Source: Ochromonas danica (lineage: Eukaryota > Sar > Chrysophyceae > Chromulinales > Chromulinaceae). Taken from it: DNA of 64,000 nucleotides. The translations under genes were made by a program, and so were the position numbers. The notes below the pieces were generated by a model, which worked only from the letters and a program-made list of their open reading frames with translations, was not told where the DNA came from and made no database searches. The stretch covers positions 1-64,000 of the forward strand of contig VKHL01000067.1 of assembly GCA_015146655.1 (NCBI GenBank), read 5' to 3'. Of this stretch, positions 32,705 to 47,700 are shown one piece after another (within the stretch, counting starts at the first letter, position 1; every line of letters begins with the position of its first letter).

Positions 32705-35700
32705 CTAGCCATTCAATATGCCTCCCACTCCGAAGTGAATCACAGTGAGCAAGCCATGGCGCATCTGCTCCTCCAGGTGGTATTCGGGCATCTCGATGGA
32801 GAAGAAGCACGTGTGAGAGACTGGCAAGGCAGCTCGACCAGCATTGGTCAGCTTCATATTGGTAGTGAAATCCTCCTCGCGTGATGGAAGACGAGACCTT
32901 CCCCAAGCAAAGCGAATGAAGCCAGACTGTTCTCGTGGAGTGAGAGACTCCATCACTTTCCAGAAGAGCTCCACGGTGTCCTCCGGCAATCCGCTGCTTT
33001 CCGTGTGCGATTTCCACATGTTGATATCAATCTTTGGACTTCCACACACCAGCTCCTCCAGTTCGCTTGCAGTAAACAGCAATAAAGTTCGCATCGGCAG
33101 CACCAAGGCCATGCCTCTGGCCATGGCGGCGATCTGCAAGTCAAACTCCGCCAAACGAGCCGCCCGCACCGCTCGGCAATAATCCAATCGATTCTCAAAT
33201 GTAACTTCTTGTCGAGATCCTCCAGGCACCAACTCCCTTTCCATCTGATCGCTCCCAACATAGACGAATTTCAAGGGGCCGTTCTCAGAAGAGAACTTCG
33301 CCTGGAAAGAGACATCGTCCAGGACAGCCTCGTGGTCAGGCAGGTTGTCGCAATGCTCAATGTTCTCAATTTGCTTCGCAGTAATCATGTCAACTTCCAT
33401 CAGATCACGCATGGAATCCACTTCTTCGCCCACAAGCTTCTTCCATACAATGGGAGGGAAGTCGAAAGGCAGGCAAAGGTTTGATCGTAAAGACATTCCC
33501 ATGAGCTTGCCGACGAAAACAAACATTTCCAGAGCTAAAGGACCAGTATGCTTTGGGTTCGGGACAAATTTATCCATCTCCGAATGGACAGCTTGGCGTC
33601 CATTCGGGCTGAGCAGAAAGAGATTGAAGTGCTCAGAAAAGAGATCCTCCAAGATGCGTGACATTCCTTCACGGAAGACTCCCCCAGCATCGATTCCAGC
33701 CTCTCCCACAAATGTGATCGTGAAGACACGGTCACTATTGCGGAAGAAGGCAGGGTCTTTGCTGTGCAATTGTCGGAAGCACTGCACAAAGGTGTTCTGC
33801 GAAGTTGACGGATCTTTCTCTTCACGATCGCGACTCGCCAGAGCTTTGAAGTTATCCAAAGACACCGCCTCTGTCGCTCCCGAGCTATTCACAGATGCTG
33901 CAAGGGCGGCTGCTAATAAAGGAAGCTTCACTTGGGCCAGCATGTAGCGATTGTTGCGGCGAATCATAGCACCAAGAGAATGCGGATCTTCGTTGTTCAG
34001 ATCCACAAGTGGCAGTAACGATTCCAGAGCTTTGTTAAAGGCCAGTAAAAGCTGCGCACGCATATTAATGTCTAACAATGTGAGATGGGAGAGACAGTCC
34101 CCTTGATATGACAAGAAAGCCTTCGCCACGGCAAATGGTTCGGAAGAAGTTAAAAATGAATCTTGGCGTTGATTGCCTGGTATTCGATGCGTCTTCGTGT
34201 TTAGATATTCAAGCAATGCATAATCCCAACTGCGTCGCCAAGTGGAAAGACGATGGTGTACTTCCAAGGGTGTCAGAATCTGCTTCTTGCTGATAATAGC
34301 CGCCTCTAGACGGCTCTCAAAGCGAGCGGTATTGTTGAATGTACCCTTGGCAGAGATGCGCAGGAAATCGCCTTCTGGGTTCGAAACTTTTACGGCAACA
34401 CTCTCTTTATTCTCTTGCGCTTGATCATTCTCAGCAGAAGGAACGGAAGAAGTGGGCAGGGTGGATGAGCTGGGGTCAGGGGACATCGCATATCCGCACA
34501 TTGAACACCTGGTAACAGCACAATCACAATCGCATATTAAAGACAAACTTAAGCTAATTCCGAATAAGAAAACAAAACGTACTCTGTTGCCCGAAGATTA
34601 TTGATGAAAGTGCAATGCGGGCACCACCATCCAGCTCCAGCTCCTCCTTCGCTAGTAGCAGCCGCTCCGTCGCCAGCAGACCGAGGCTCGCCACAAGCAG
34701 AGCATGTTCGATCTTCCTCGACATTGATCAAAGTACACACAGAGCACGACCAGCCACTCTCCACCACAATTGCATCTTCTTCTTGGACTTGTTCACTTGA
34801 AGAGACTGGATCAGGTTTCGTTGTTTTCTCTTCCTCATGTTCATCCAGCGTGGGGGCGGAAGACTCGACTGGAGCAGGTGTGACGTTGATCGAATTGTTT
34901 AAGTCGCCACTTTCAGGTGCTGATTGACCTGATGGGCCAATTGTCGCGGCATGAAATGCAGCAGAGCTCATGCACCACAGCTGGTAAGTAAGTCTGTCTC
35001 CCACTACTTCGATGCTTGTGTTCCAATCAGAATACACGCGGAAATAGCTACCTTTGTCTAAACAGATGCGAACATGCCCATCAAGATCAATACAAACATA
35101 AACAACAACAAAATACACTACCTGAAGAGTGGGGAGTGATACACAAAGCTAATTCAAACGAATCTGAAGGAGATGGATCGCTTTTGTTCTTCACGGAAGA
35201 TCCTGTTCGGCTGATCTTGACCTCCAGCCGCGAAGCAAGCGGGACGATCAGACTGCCAGACTTCAACAAAACACCTTTCGAGACTATAACGGAAACATCA
35301 GTATCCAAATGAGTCTCCTCTGCATCCTTGGCATCAGTCTCTGATTGAGGAACTTTCTCCGCCAATGTGGAAGAGGGTGTTGAATTATCAACTTCGTCCG
35401 CAGGCAGCGAACTATTTCTATCGCGCTTGCCTCTTTTAGTGCGAGGCCTTAACGGTAAATTAGAGGGCGGCATCACTCCCTCGAAATCTTGGCCTGCGGC
35501 AATAATCTCCGCCGTGCTCTCTTCTGAAGAACTCTCTGCTCCATCATCTTCAATTGCATTAGTGTCCTCCAAACCACCAAGTAATTGTGGCCCTGGACTT
35601 GTCTCCTCAGGGCCGGAACTGGAACTATTGTTGGGCGGTGAAGGAGAAAAGGGCGGTTGATGCTGCGAGTGAGAGTCATCCTCTCCAGGACTCAATTGGA

Positions 35701-38700
35701 TAGATTCCGCTTCGATGGCTTGACTTAGATCGAACAATACCTCTGCACACTCATAGATCGGGCCCGACGCTGAGACAAGCAACCCCCAGCCCCAATGGTT
35801 TTCTGCGTTAATCGAATAACTCTCCCCGCGCACTTCGTCCGCTTTCGACGGGACAAACTCGATAGATATATCGTCTACACGGAACACGAGATCACTCGTA
35901 AGAGTATTCTCAGGTATCGGTCCCTGGTAAACGGTGGTAACATCCGCTGCGGTGAAGATCAATTTGTCCCCTTCTGATAGACTGGTTCGCTGGTCAAAGG
36001 TGACCGTCAGCTTGTCGGCTCCAGGAAAATAAACTCTTCGTTTCATAGAAGACTCTCGATAAGGATGAGCGCTCTCAATCATCATACAGGAACTGGCGCG
36101 CTGGTACCAGATCTTTGACGTGATCAGCTTCGAGTAAGATCGCTCGAGGATTGCAGACCGAGACCCTTTCTCAACAATCGCAGATGTAGGCGAGGGCGGG
36201 TCACTGATAGCATACAGAAACTTCAAGACTTGTTTCATCTTCAACAGGATTGATTCCTTGTGGAAGACGTTCTCAAGATTATCAAATTTGATCACACGAA
36301 AGATCTTCATGCTTTGCGGAGAGATGGTGACTCGCTCCCACCACGCCTTCTTCACGACGACGTATTTCGCTGGGAGCTCTTCGGATTCTTTCTCTTCCAC
36401 AACGCTATGTGTCTCCTCTTCTTTGCTGTTATCCGAGGCGAAAAGCTTCCATTTGTTCTTAACACGATCAATGCTGCGCGAAAGAGCATTGCAGTCCTTC
36501 GTTCCTGATTCGAGCACGTGTACAGTCTGGATCTCCACCACTAGATCAACTAGAAGCATCAATGAGGGGGGCATATCCGCTTTCTTCGACAAAATGGTCA
36601 GAGCTTCAGTTAAGATGGCTTTGCAGAGGTTCTTGGTCGAGTGCAGCAACATTTCAGCAGTCTCTCGGCTGGAATGGCGAATCCAACTAATAAGAACGGG
36701 CACAACGCGCTGCGGAGAGACCGCCAGACTTGACTTGAGGTACTTTATCAGAGCAAAGAAGACGAAGTCTTGCAGTACTAGCGGCCTCCACTTCTCAATG
36801 GATAGCAAAGTTGTCAATAGACGCTCAAGCCATGACAAGCTGGGAGACGATATGATGTCAGCTTCCTTCCACCACTCAGCCGCAACACGAGCCTCAACAT
36901 CCCTTCTCAACTTATAACAGTCGCCAACGCCACTAAAAGAAAAGTCAGCATGGCACTTACCAGAGGAAAAGGAAGATTCAAAGGGACTGCCAAAGAAAAA
37001 GCCCAAGCCATGATTCACTATCCACAGTGAAGCGTTGGTGATAGTCTTACTTTCCCCCACTTTCTTAATGACAGCGACTCGTTTCTTGATATTGCAAGGA
37101 ACAACTGCCCAGCTTGGCAAGCATGCTGTGCTTGTCAAAGGTGGACTGAAAGAGGTATTTGAACCTTGCATTACTACATCGCCCATAGCTACATAACCTT
37201 CAGGTGGTGTTGGCCTCCAAACAACAATGTTCAATTTCGAAGAATAGAAAACACATCGGAACGATAAAGGAGGTTGGGACTGTGAGCGATGGACCATCAC
37301 TCCTCTAGCTGGAGGATATCCATCCAGAGTTATAATATCACCAAGGCTACAATATTCATCAGAACCTTTCGCTCTCCAGACGGACAACTGCTTGCTCCCT
37401 TCTGATGAAGGGCACACGATCAACGAATCCTCTTCTTTGCAAGAACACACTAGCTCGAAAGACTTGGTCAGCTCCAAAGCAATATCCTCCAGTGGCTGGA
37501 CATGGAACTCATAACCCCAGTTGTCTTTCTTCGATCCAACAGCTTGAACGACTGGTCGAAATGGCGCCTCAAAATAGGCTTGAACAGTCTCAGGAACGGG
37601 AAACTGGAACGGCTTCCCGTCTCCCCAATTGACCTTCACTTTGCAGCCATAACCATTGATCGTGACAAGCGGGAACAATTCTTTATCGGCACAACTTGTT
37701 CCTCCAGTGGTCCACGTGTACAAACCGGACCATTCACCATTCCGACCAAAGCTGATCAAATGATCAACTTGCGCTTCGCTGATCTGTACAATGACATCTA
37801 TAACGTCATCGCACTCCCACTTGCTCTCAGTGCCAACCTCTGTTCCATTCATAACAATTGTTCCATTGCTACAAACTGCCCAAAGCGGAGAAGAAGAAGC
37901 CATGTCAAGGCTTTTCTCTGAACTGCTGCTCACCGCCCCCACTCCGACCCACACCTTCTCTTGTTGATCGTCTGCCTCGGTCTCTATCAGCTCCGCCTGA
38001 ATAGTAACTTCAAATCGCCAAACTCCGGGCGTGAGTTTAGCACCTCGAGGCCACAAAGTCACTCCCAAATCATCGCCCACAGGAATCGCGGCTTCATTGA
38101 AGAGATTGAACAAAGTGTCTTCTTCTCCAAGCGCTACTCTGGATGCTCCACAACCTCGCACAACAGATATCTTTGACTCACTCGCAGTGATAGCATTCCC
38201 TTGACTAGCAACCTCTACAGAAGGGAAGTCGCTGTTGGATAACGCTTCAAATTTATAATATAGCATGTTCCCAGAGTCTGACGGAACAAGAACTAAAGGG
38301 AAAGATGTGAATTTGTTCTCTCCTTCCTTTCCCCAAAACCTTCGATGAGGACGATCTGCTAAATAATCTTCCTCACTACAGTAGAATTTAAGTTGTGCAT
38401 TAGAAGAAGCTGTTCGGCTTGAAGGATGAAAGCGAATGTAACATCCTATAGTTGAAGATGGGAAAGCTACTTTCCCACTTGTAACATACGGCGCTTGGTA
38501 GGGATGAGATGAGCAAATCATCATCGAATCAACTTTATTCTTCTCGACATTTCCGTCTTCAGCGGCGCTTTTAGTTGAAGACGAAGTCAAGTGCAAGGAT
38601 GAATCGCATATAGTCACCAAGCTGGTCGTGGCGTCTTTCAATAGAGTGGAGATCAACGCCTTTCCTGCATCATCATAAATGCTGACACTCTCCACTGGAT

Positions 38701-41700
38701 TATGAGGTTTCCGAATCATGGAGAAGGCTTCACAGAGAGTCTTCAAGGGATCTTCGTTTCCGCTGCCACCTGTTGTCACCAACAACTTCACCAGGGACAC
38801 GTTGTCAAGAATTGACATGTCATTCGCAGATGACGAGGGCCCATCCTTGGGCAGCATTGCCTCGCCATAGACAAGTAACTTGAGAACAATTGACCTAATT
38901 GCCGTAATACAGATAGTCCAGTCAAGCTGGCCAATTGATTCATGAAAATGACTGGTCTCTGTTTCATAAAAGAGTACTTTCTTATAGACAGAAGCATCTG
39001 CCAGCTCAGTTATTGCAAAGCCAGCCTCTTCCAGGAACGAATCAACCAAAACTTTCCCCTTCTCCATAACATGGCACACAGTGGCGATCTTCTCGCGAGC
39101 ATAATGATCGACGCCTTCTAAGTCGGACTCCATCACTAGATCTCCACAAGTGATGCGATGAAAGCCCGAATCTTTCGATGCATCTCCACCATCCGATCCA
39201 TCTTTAATGGACAGCAATCTGCGATAAACATATGTTGATGGTGCATGAAGATTATGAGCAGGTTTCGGAGGTCGAGCAAACTCGATTCCTTTCATAGGAT
39301 TCTCGTCGCTGACAATATTGTTTTCTCCATTGACTTCGGGGGCGAGTTGAGAAACGCCTTCATTTTCAATCGCACTTCCATTAAAATCCTTGATCTTCTC
39401 CAATTCAGCTCTTGTTTTCTCCATATCCATCATGAAATACTCTGCTAGTCCCACACAATAGTCAATATTCACATTGTATTCAGCAGCCAAAGCTGTCAAA
39501 GCATCTCTTCTTGCTGCTCGCTCCATCTGATTGATTTCAATCAAAGCTCCATCGGATGTTAAAGTTGCCATAGCAGGAGCAGGCTGTAACTCCTGATCGC
39601 TAGATACTGCTGCGGGTTCATTGTTCAAAGCAACATCAACGTCATTTGTATTGGTGAGCAGAGACTCGTCATGCCCTTGACTGTCTTTTTCTAAGCAGCG
39701 CGCTTGAACGAACATCCATTTCTGCTTTAATTCTCTTATTGACATGAGTTCCGGCGAATGGGTCGGTATCTTACAGCATTGTATCAATCCGTCAATCATA
39801 TTCGCATCGTGCAAGACCTCCAATATCACCTCAGCTTGCCTGGACAACAAAGTTGACAAAGTTGCGAAGAGTACATTGGCAAGTCGGAAAACCATTCCAT
39901 CGATCCTTTGACAAGAAAGTCCATCTTTTCCCTTTGGCGAGAAACCAAACGACAATGCTCTCTTGAGCAAGCTCTTTCCAAGTGCTGTAATGTGGCTCAG
40001 AACTGGTTGAGAAAGATGAGATAAATCCACTGAGATAGGTTTCTCAAACTGAGATATCTTTCTTTCTTCCACTGTCTCAATATGTTGTCGACAATGGAAT
40101 TCTCGTCTGCAAGTATTTAAGACCACTTTGACATTGGGATCGAAGAGAGGAGACTGAACAACCACACCGGAGCCACTGCCTTCCACCACCACTTCAGTCC
40201 CAGGCATGATCTTTGATTCAAAATGGAATATAGATAAAGCAGAGCAGGCCAGTAGCAAAAGAAGATTATCACCCTTTTCGCGAGAAATATGGCAGTTCGC
40301 ATTTTCCCCGTCGATGTATAAGTCCAAAACAGCTTGAGCATTTTTCAAAGTATCTGTAATAGTACTTGCAACTAACTCACACCATTGGGGCGCCTCGAAC
40401 ATCCTTTGCAGTAGTTTAATAGCTTGCTGATAAAATGACATCTCAGCGGTCCCAACGCCAAAAATGTCCACAGTCTTATTCTCGATCACATCGACACAGA
40501 ACAAGTCAATGCCATGCAGATTGGTCACAAGCAATTTATCTGCACGATACAGTTGGCTGGCATAAAGGAACAAGATGCGAATTAAACTGTCAGGCATCTT
40601 GCGAGATCTCCTCCTGCAGCCAGCCTCGAGAAACGCATCCTCTAGTTGTTGCAATTGATTATTCCAGATAGGTAAGATACATCCCTCCACAAAGTCTGGA
40701 TCTAAATCTCTTATTATGATGATCAGAATGTTAATAGCTGATAGACTCACTTTCCCGCCGCATCGTAGGGCCGCAAAAATGCAACTGAGAAACTTGGCCG
40801 AAGACGCCAAAGCTTCTTTATTGCCGTTATTTGAGCTGACCAAAATCGTCAATGTACGAAGGTGACAATACAGATGCTCTTGGACCTGATATCGCTCTAG
40901 AGTGTAACGAGTGGAGTCTTGGTGATCGTGACTGGAGGAAGTGGGTGTTGTTGTATAGCCAAGATGCTTCTCTTCCACTTCTACTATGCTCTCTTTCATG
41001 CCAATTTCCAGATACTTGGCCCCAATAGTGATCTCATGCATCAGTGTGGCCAAGATGCTGTCATTCAGCTTGACACCGTTGGCAGAAGTAACTACCTTGG
41101 GAGTGCCGTAGATGGAAATGTCTTTGACCAAGGCTGGGCGTGCTTTACTCTCTGAACCGCTTCCAACAAGATGAGCGGAAGTAGTCTGGTGATCACTATC
41201 CTTCTTGGCGCATAATACCAGGAAAAGCTCCAAAACCAATTTCGACATGTTTTGCAATCGATTAGCTTCCAAAAGGTAGACTTCTGAAGCATGTATAGCT
41301 TGAATGGCGGAGCAATAACGCGTTTGCAAATCAATGTCCTTTGCATTTGCTTGCTCTGTTATGACGTCTGATTCAATCGAAACATCCGCCTTTGCAGAAG
41401 TAGACGCACTAACGGAAGAGCTACTTTCATTTTGACGCCTGCTCAATTCCACGGCAATATTGGGATTCGTAATTATTCCCTCGCCAGCATAAACAAAAGG
41501 TTCCAAGCCGAAATTGATTTTAACTCTCACAGGCTCATCATATCGATTGCTAAATCCAACCACGGGAACCAGACGCGTTTCGCTGATGTTAACGAAACCA
41601 TCTCCTAGCAATGCGCCATTGATAGTAAAGAAAATGGTCTTACGTTCCGCATTGTATCCGCACCCAACCACGTCGCGCACAGAGAAGGTCGGCCAATCCC

Positions 41701-44700
41701 CTATAGTTGCACCGGTACCATACTTTTTCCCATCATCTCCGTGATAGCCATAGGAATGAGAAATCCATCCTGGCATTTGTTCCGTCACAGGGAATTCCCG
41801 CTCATCCGCAAACCCAACGCCAATGTCCCCTCTTCCTAGCCGAATAATTGTGATTTCAAAATAATTTCCCGAAGAAGAAAGGTCCGCATCGGGAGCAATT
41901 GTATAGGCAACATTGGCAAAGACACACACCGAAGTCCCAGATTCATCTTCTCTTAATGATGCTTCAAGGTTCAGATTGTGAAGCTTGATTTCAGTGGCTT
42001 TCTTGTCTGGGTCAAACATCCCACAATCAGCCATGCGCGAAAGCCGTTCTTGCAATAGTTTGGACTCCTCAGCTTCGGTTTCAGATTGTTTTTGCTTCTT
42101 TTCTTCTTCTTCCTTCCTCAACAGGGCTTGGCACCTTTCTAACACTTCACAATATACTTTTGAAGCGCTTGAGGGGCTGGATTGGGGGAAAGAGCCTGAC
42201 AAGGAGTTAGGCCAGACCCCGAAGTCTTCCCAACTAACGCGACATGAATGAAGCAATAAACTTCGACTTGTTAATTGACGCTGTTTCAAAGCCTTTCTCA
42301 CATACTCAGGAGACCACGTGCGATATTTCTTGTCCGAAGTCGGGCATTTGAGCCCCTCATGGCGGAGAGAAGTTACAACCTGCATCCAGTTTTCCGCTGC
42401 TTGTCTCCAATGATTATTCACTGTTTCTTGAAACGACAATGATGCCAACTTATACAACACTGCCAATATCCCACTGTTCACAATCCAGCCGAAATCACGT
42501 GTTGAGAAGTGAATCATCCACAGTCGAAGCATCAACATGAGAGGATGGACATACAAGTGAGCAGGATAAACTGAACTGGCATCATGGCATTCCTTGCTCT
42601 GTTGAGACGAGGGCTCAAAAGAGGATAGAATGTTGCTTTGATTCTTCTCTGTCCAAAGAGTAATGTAATGCTGAGTCACCTGTGTGATAAGGCAGTAGAA
42701 CGAACTGAAGACTTGTTGGACTTGGGCCAGAGTCTCCGAACGACAACCCTCCAAATGCTTGAGATAGTGACTCTCTTTGCTCAACGACGAGCACTTTTCC
42801 TCTGTTGATGTACTCTTGAAAGTTGAGGAAGGCACAAAGTTCTCGACCGCTGAGAGAAGATCGTACAAGACAAATGGGTCTTCGACAACTAATGAGGTCT
42901 TAACCAAGTCTCCCAGAAAGACCAAGGCAGCTTTTCGATATGAGGCGCGTCTTTCTCGCTCCTTAATAATGGTGCATAAGCCTTCAGCGATACAGTTACC
43001 ATCATCAGAAGATACAAAGGTGGCACAAGCTTGTAAAGCCGCCTGCGCATTCGAGATTGAATCGTGCTTAATATTCAACGAGGAGGAACTGGTTCCAAAG
43101 GTGCTTGTTAGAGAAAGAGAATGGTGGTTTTCAGCATCGTTGGGAGGTTTAGGAGGGACTATAGTATCATCCCTAGCAACTGTGTCGACTTCCTCAGAAG
43201 ACAACTGCCGTCGGACTCGACTGTGCATGCGCAAGAAATCTACCACTCGCCTCCAGCGCTCTTGTGTTTTCCAACGTGAGAGCTCAGCTTGACTCCGGAA
43301 GAGCATTGTGGAGCCAGAATAATGTGAAGTAATATCCAAAAGTGCCAGACGCGATTCAGAGTCCAAGCTTTGTAAATTGGACGACAAGACCAGCACTAAC
43401 AGAGATCTACGCTTGATTGATTCGCATAGTTTGTCAAAAGTCGAAGTATCAGGATCATCATTCGAGAAAGCAAGAGTGAGGCTTCCACCTTCCAAGTCGT
43501 TCAACTTGAAGACCACCTTACATTGGCCTTCAGCCCAAGCATCAACACCCAGGGAAGCCAGGCTGAACTTCTGAACAATTAATTTCTCTTTTCCTTCATC
43601 CATAAGCGCAAGAGTGCCGGTATTGGAGATGGCGACCTCATTTATGGAAAGAGAACTGTCGAACTGTGACTTCCAATTCTGATTTATGAATTTGACAGAA
43701 AAAATCACAAAGGCGAAGTCTTTTTCGGCATCGATAGAAAACGCCAATATATCGAGTTTGATAGACTCTGTCACTGTTTGGCATGATGCCGGTTGACGAT
43801 ACCAAAGAGGGACTTTGTGGCAGGAGAATGCTTTGCGAATCATTTGATCTTCGCAATAGGGCAGTGCGGAGCCTCTGGAGAGTCCACCGATAATCGTTTT
43901 CTGCACCTCTGTCGTCTTCTCCTCTGACAATGATTGAGGATGAGTGCGTTCATCATCGGATACGCGCAGCTTTTGGCGTCGTTGGCGAAGAAAGGTTCTC
44001 AATTGCTTCACCTTCTGCCACAGAAGGAACAAGTCTTCGGACGGGACTTCATCTTGTGCCACAACTCGAATGGCTTCCTTCACCAGCCCACTCTGTTTGA
44101 GCAAGCAAGCGATAAAAGGTAGCTCACAAGAAGGAAATCTATACGACCCTTGCTTCTCTAAGGTTTGGCGAAGAAAGACAGGTTCTGGATCCAAGGACTC
44201 CATTCTGCTGTACAAGTTTTGCACTTTCTCGTCGTCCAAGGCAGGTTTCTCTCCGCAATCAGCCAAACTTACCAAAAATTGCTCTTCCTCCGTCAATGTG
44301 AAAGAAGGCTTTGCTGCACAGTCTTCAACACTTTGGCGGTCATCATCAGCCTCAGTCGCCAAAGCCTCCAACAGCCAGGGCTCTTTTTGGCCAACCTGAC
44401 GCACTAAGTGATTATCTACACCGCCAATAAAAAGAGGTGATCCCAGCCAATCGAACGCCTCCTTTTCTTTCTTCGAGACGTCACCGCCCTCATATAATCT
44501 TGCAAGGAGGCGACTAAGCACAGAGGCAGTCACTTGTCTCCAAGTGATCAACAAGGGATTGGCAAAAGAACCGATCGATCCGGCTGAGGAAATCTTTATT
44601 GTCATTCCCCCAGCAAATAAGGAAGCGGCTGGATGAAAGGAAAATGCGCTATTTTTACCACTTGTACTATTCTGAACGGCAGATACCAACGGCAAGGACA

Positions 44701-47700
44701 GAGAGCAAGCGGGATTGAGCTCCTGTGGTCCAAACGCTATCCCCACAAACTGGCCATTCACTGAAAACTCCAAACTTCGCTGAGAACAATTTAGGCGCAT
44801 GACCACAACGCTGCGTTTACGCAAAGGTAGCGCATCTAAGCCAAAGGATTGACATACTTTAACCCCATTAAACCACAAAGATCCATCAGAGTGCCAAGCA
44901 AACGCGATTAAGCCCCCTTGAAAATAAGAATTATCTTTCACTCCGACTCCAAGTGCATCCAATTCGTGAAGATTAAACAATTCCTCCCACCGATAGTTTA
45001 CATCTGGATCATTACTGGTGCAGCCTCTCTGGCCAGCCAGAACCAGATCGTGTTGGGGAGGAGCCACACCAACAGTTACTCCTAAGGCGAAAACTCCTTC
45101 GCAATCGTCTGAGAACTCGAAAGCCCAATCATGAACTCCAGCTACAACAGCAGCATGGCTTCTAAGTGTCAACCAGCTAGTGGGAGAACACTTTCGTTTG
45201 TCCTTCGAATTGGTTGGAATAAAAAGCAATAATGGATCACGTACGATGTTGACGAGATCAGGGGGGTAATTCCAAGCAAGATTCGCAGCTTTGGCAATAT
45301 TAAATAAATCCTCCCCCTCTTTACTGTCGTATACCTTGGCCTTTTCAAAGACCTCAACTTTGATCAATTTGACGCTCACGCCATTGCGATAGCTCCCACA
45401 GGCAGGGTAGATGTCATCAACAATATCTGTAAAGCCAACTTCTGGCTCCGAACCATTGACACTGAATGACAAAGTTCCAGCCAAGCCATCGAATTCAATT
45501 CGCACCATATCTCCTGGGTGAATCTTCTCCATGGTAGCATTGGCAGTTTGTCCATGGCAGTACAAGAAGCCATTGTAAGATCTGCGCATCCAAAGGTCTG
45601 GTGACGAACTGTAGCATCGACTCGTAAGAGGCATACGAGCCGCTCCAAAGATTGAGCATTCATCACCCAAAGAGTCTTCACTCAGTTCGAACTCCCAAGC
45701 TGCTTTCTGCCCCACGGAAAACTTTATTGGCACAATAGCACAAGTGTTACTGGAATGGACAGAAGTATAAGTGGTGCCATTATCTGTTATTGAGAATGAG
45801 TTGTCTGGAGGGTCTTCGAACACAGCTTTAACCGTTTTCCATCCCCCTACTTGAGAAGATAATTCTTCTTCGTGCCCTACAGAGCCTCTTCTCACGTGAT
45901 AGCTGGCCAACAACAAACTTTCCCTACAAGCCGCATTGCTGGAAACTGACTTAGAAAACGATTCCAATATCGACGAGAGGGAGATCAGAGCCTCTTGTAT
46001 CAGAGTCAAAGGAATAGCGCTGGAGGAGAGAGCGCAAATCGTTGGGAAGAGGACTTGGCCCAGGACGGTCAGATTCAGTTGATGTTCGATAGCAGGCCAG
46101 CTCAGCTTCTTGTTATCCAAAGCAAAACCTCCAATTGTATCCAACAGCTTTGTTGAATGCTTCACCACGACATTTAAGACAGTTCCAAAGAGATTGAGAG
46201 CTCTTCTATCAGCAGGTGTCGGTTGGTTCGCAGTTGTGTTGTTCTGCGAGTTGGAGATCAATTTGCAGAAAAGGTCCTGGAAAATGGAAACTCCCTTGGA
46301 GACAATGAAGCAGGCCTTCATTGTCAAATCATTGCAGAGAGCAATTTCCCAGGGAAGAATGAACTCCAACAAATGCTCCAAGAAACGAACCACCAAATCG
46401 GAACACTCTTGTTCTTTTCTCACCAAGTCAAGAACCTCCCTGCTCTTAATGATCATTCCTTCTACGAATGCCTCCTTAATAGCAACGGGCATGTCCACTC
46501 CATCTTTCAGTAAGAAATCTCTCAGAATCGAGTCAAACGCTTCCACGCGATCCAATGGACTCACAAAGACTATCGAGGAGCCTCTACACAGCGTTTTCAA
46601 AGCGGCTAATTTAATATCCACCATTTCCTGAGGTTGTAGCAACTCCAGCAGACCGGTGCGAATAAAATGAATATCGTTGCCCAGAGCTTTCTGAGCCTCT
46701 TCGTTTCTTCCTAAAATGCCACTGGGCATCTCTAAATCCACCAGTGACAATCGAGAGTGCAACATGGCGCAAAACTGTAATTCCAAAATATTGAGCAAAT
46801 CCGTCAACACATTGACTGCCAACCCTTTATTTCTGCATTGCTGAAACAGTTCCATCAATCCCTTCATGACAGCGCAAGACACTTCAAGACAATAGGGCGA
46901 CTCCAAATCCTGTAACGCCTGCCGATCTTCAACAGATGCCTGCTTTGAATAAAGAACCATTTTGCTGCGCGACAAATCTCCAATGGCGTTGAACAACAAG
47001 CACAGATGATGGTAAGGAGAAGACGAGTCAGCATAGGTCGATATGGGTGCTGATGGTTGAATAGAATTGAAAGGAGATACTCCGGGGAAGCTTTGCGCTT
47101 TTGACCGCTTCGAGGAGATCATTCTGATGGAGACATCCGCAGAAGATTGCTGCACGAAGACAATCGGTGAAAGATTGGAAGGAAGATGCTCGTAGATGAC
47201 GTCAAATCCTACACTTCCATCGCAAGCGATTGCTAGCATTCGTCTGAGCCCATCGAAACGCAGTCTATATCGGTAAGGTGGCTTCAAATTGTCTCCATGC
47301 TGATATGACACGCATGGACCAGGATAAGAGAGGGCTCCCGAACTGCATTTCACGAGATAGGCCTTGCTGTACTCCACTGTTTCGACTGGAGCTCCTTTCA
47401 GAGCAAGACCCAACGAAATGCTCTCACGGCAATCGGAAATTTCGACTTCCCACTCTGTTATCTCCATCGCAGACAAGACAAGATCGAGGAAGCAATACGC
47501 CGCGCAGCCAGGCTCTACTCGAAGCAGGCGACCATCTCCACATATCCAACAATTGCCCGTTTTGTTATCTGGAATAAAGCGCAAACTCTCTTCAGAAACA
47601 TCGGAAGAAAATTCCTTTTCAGCTTCTTTGCGGAGGTTTTCGTTGGCTTCAATAATGCAATCCAGCAACGCCTTGAAAGGAGCTTCGTGTCTATTAAGGA

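Noticed and set aside
34549-35118. Separate small zinc-finger gene
   Set aside because: Splice sites join it on both sides to the HECT gene, and its second zinc finger is only complete after splicing.
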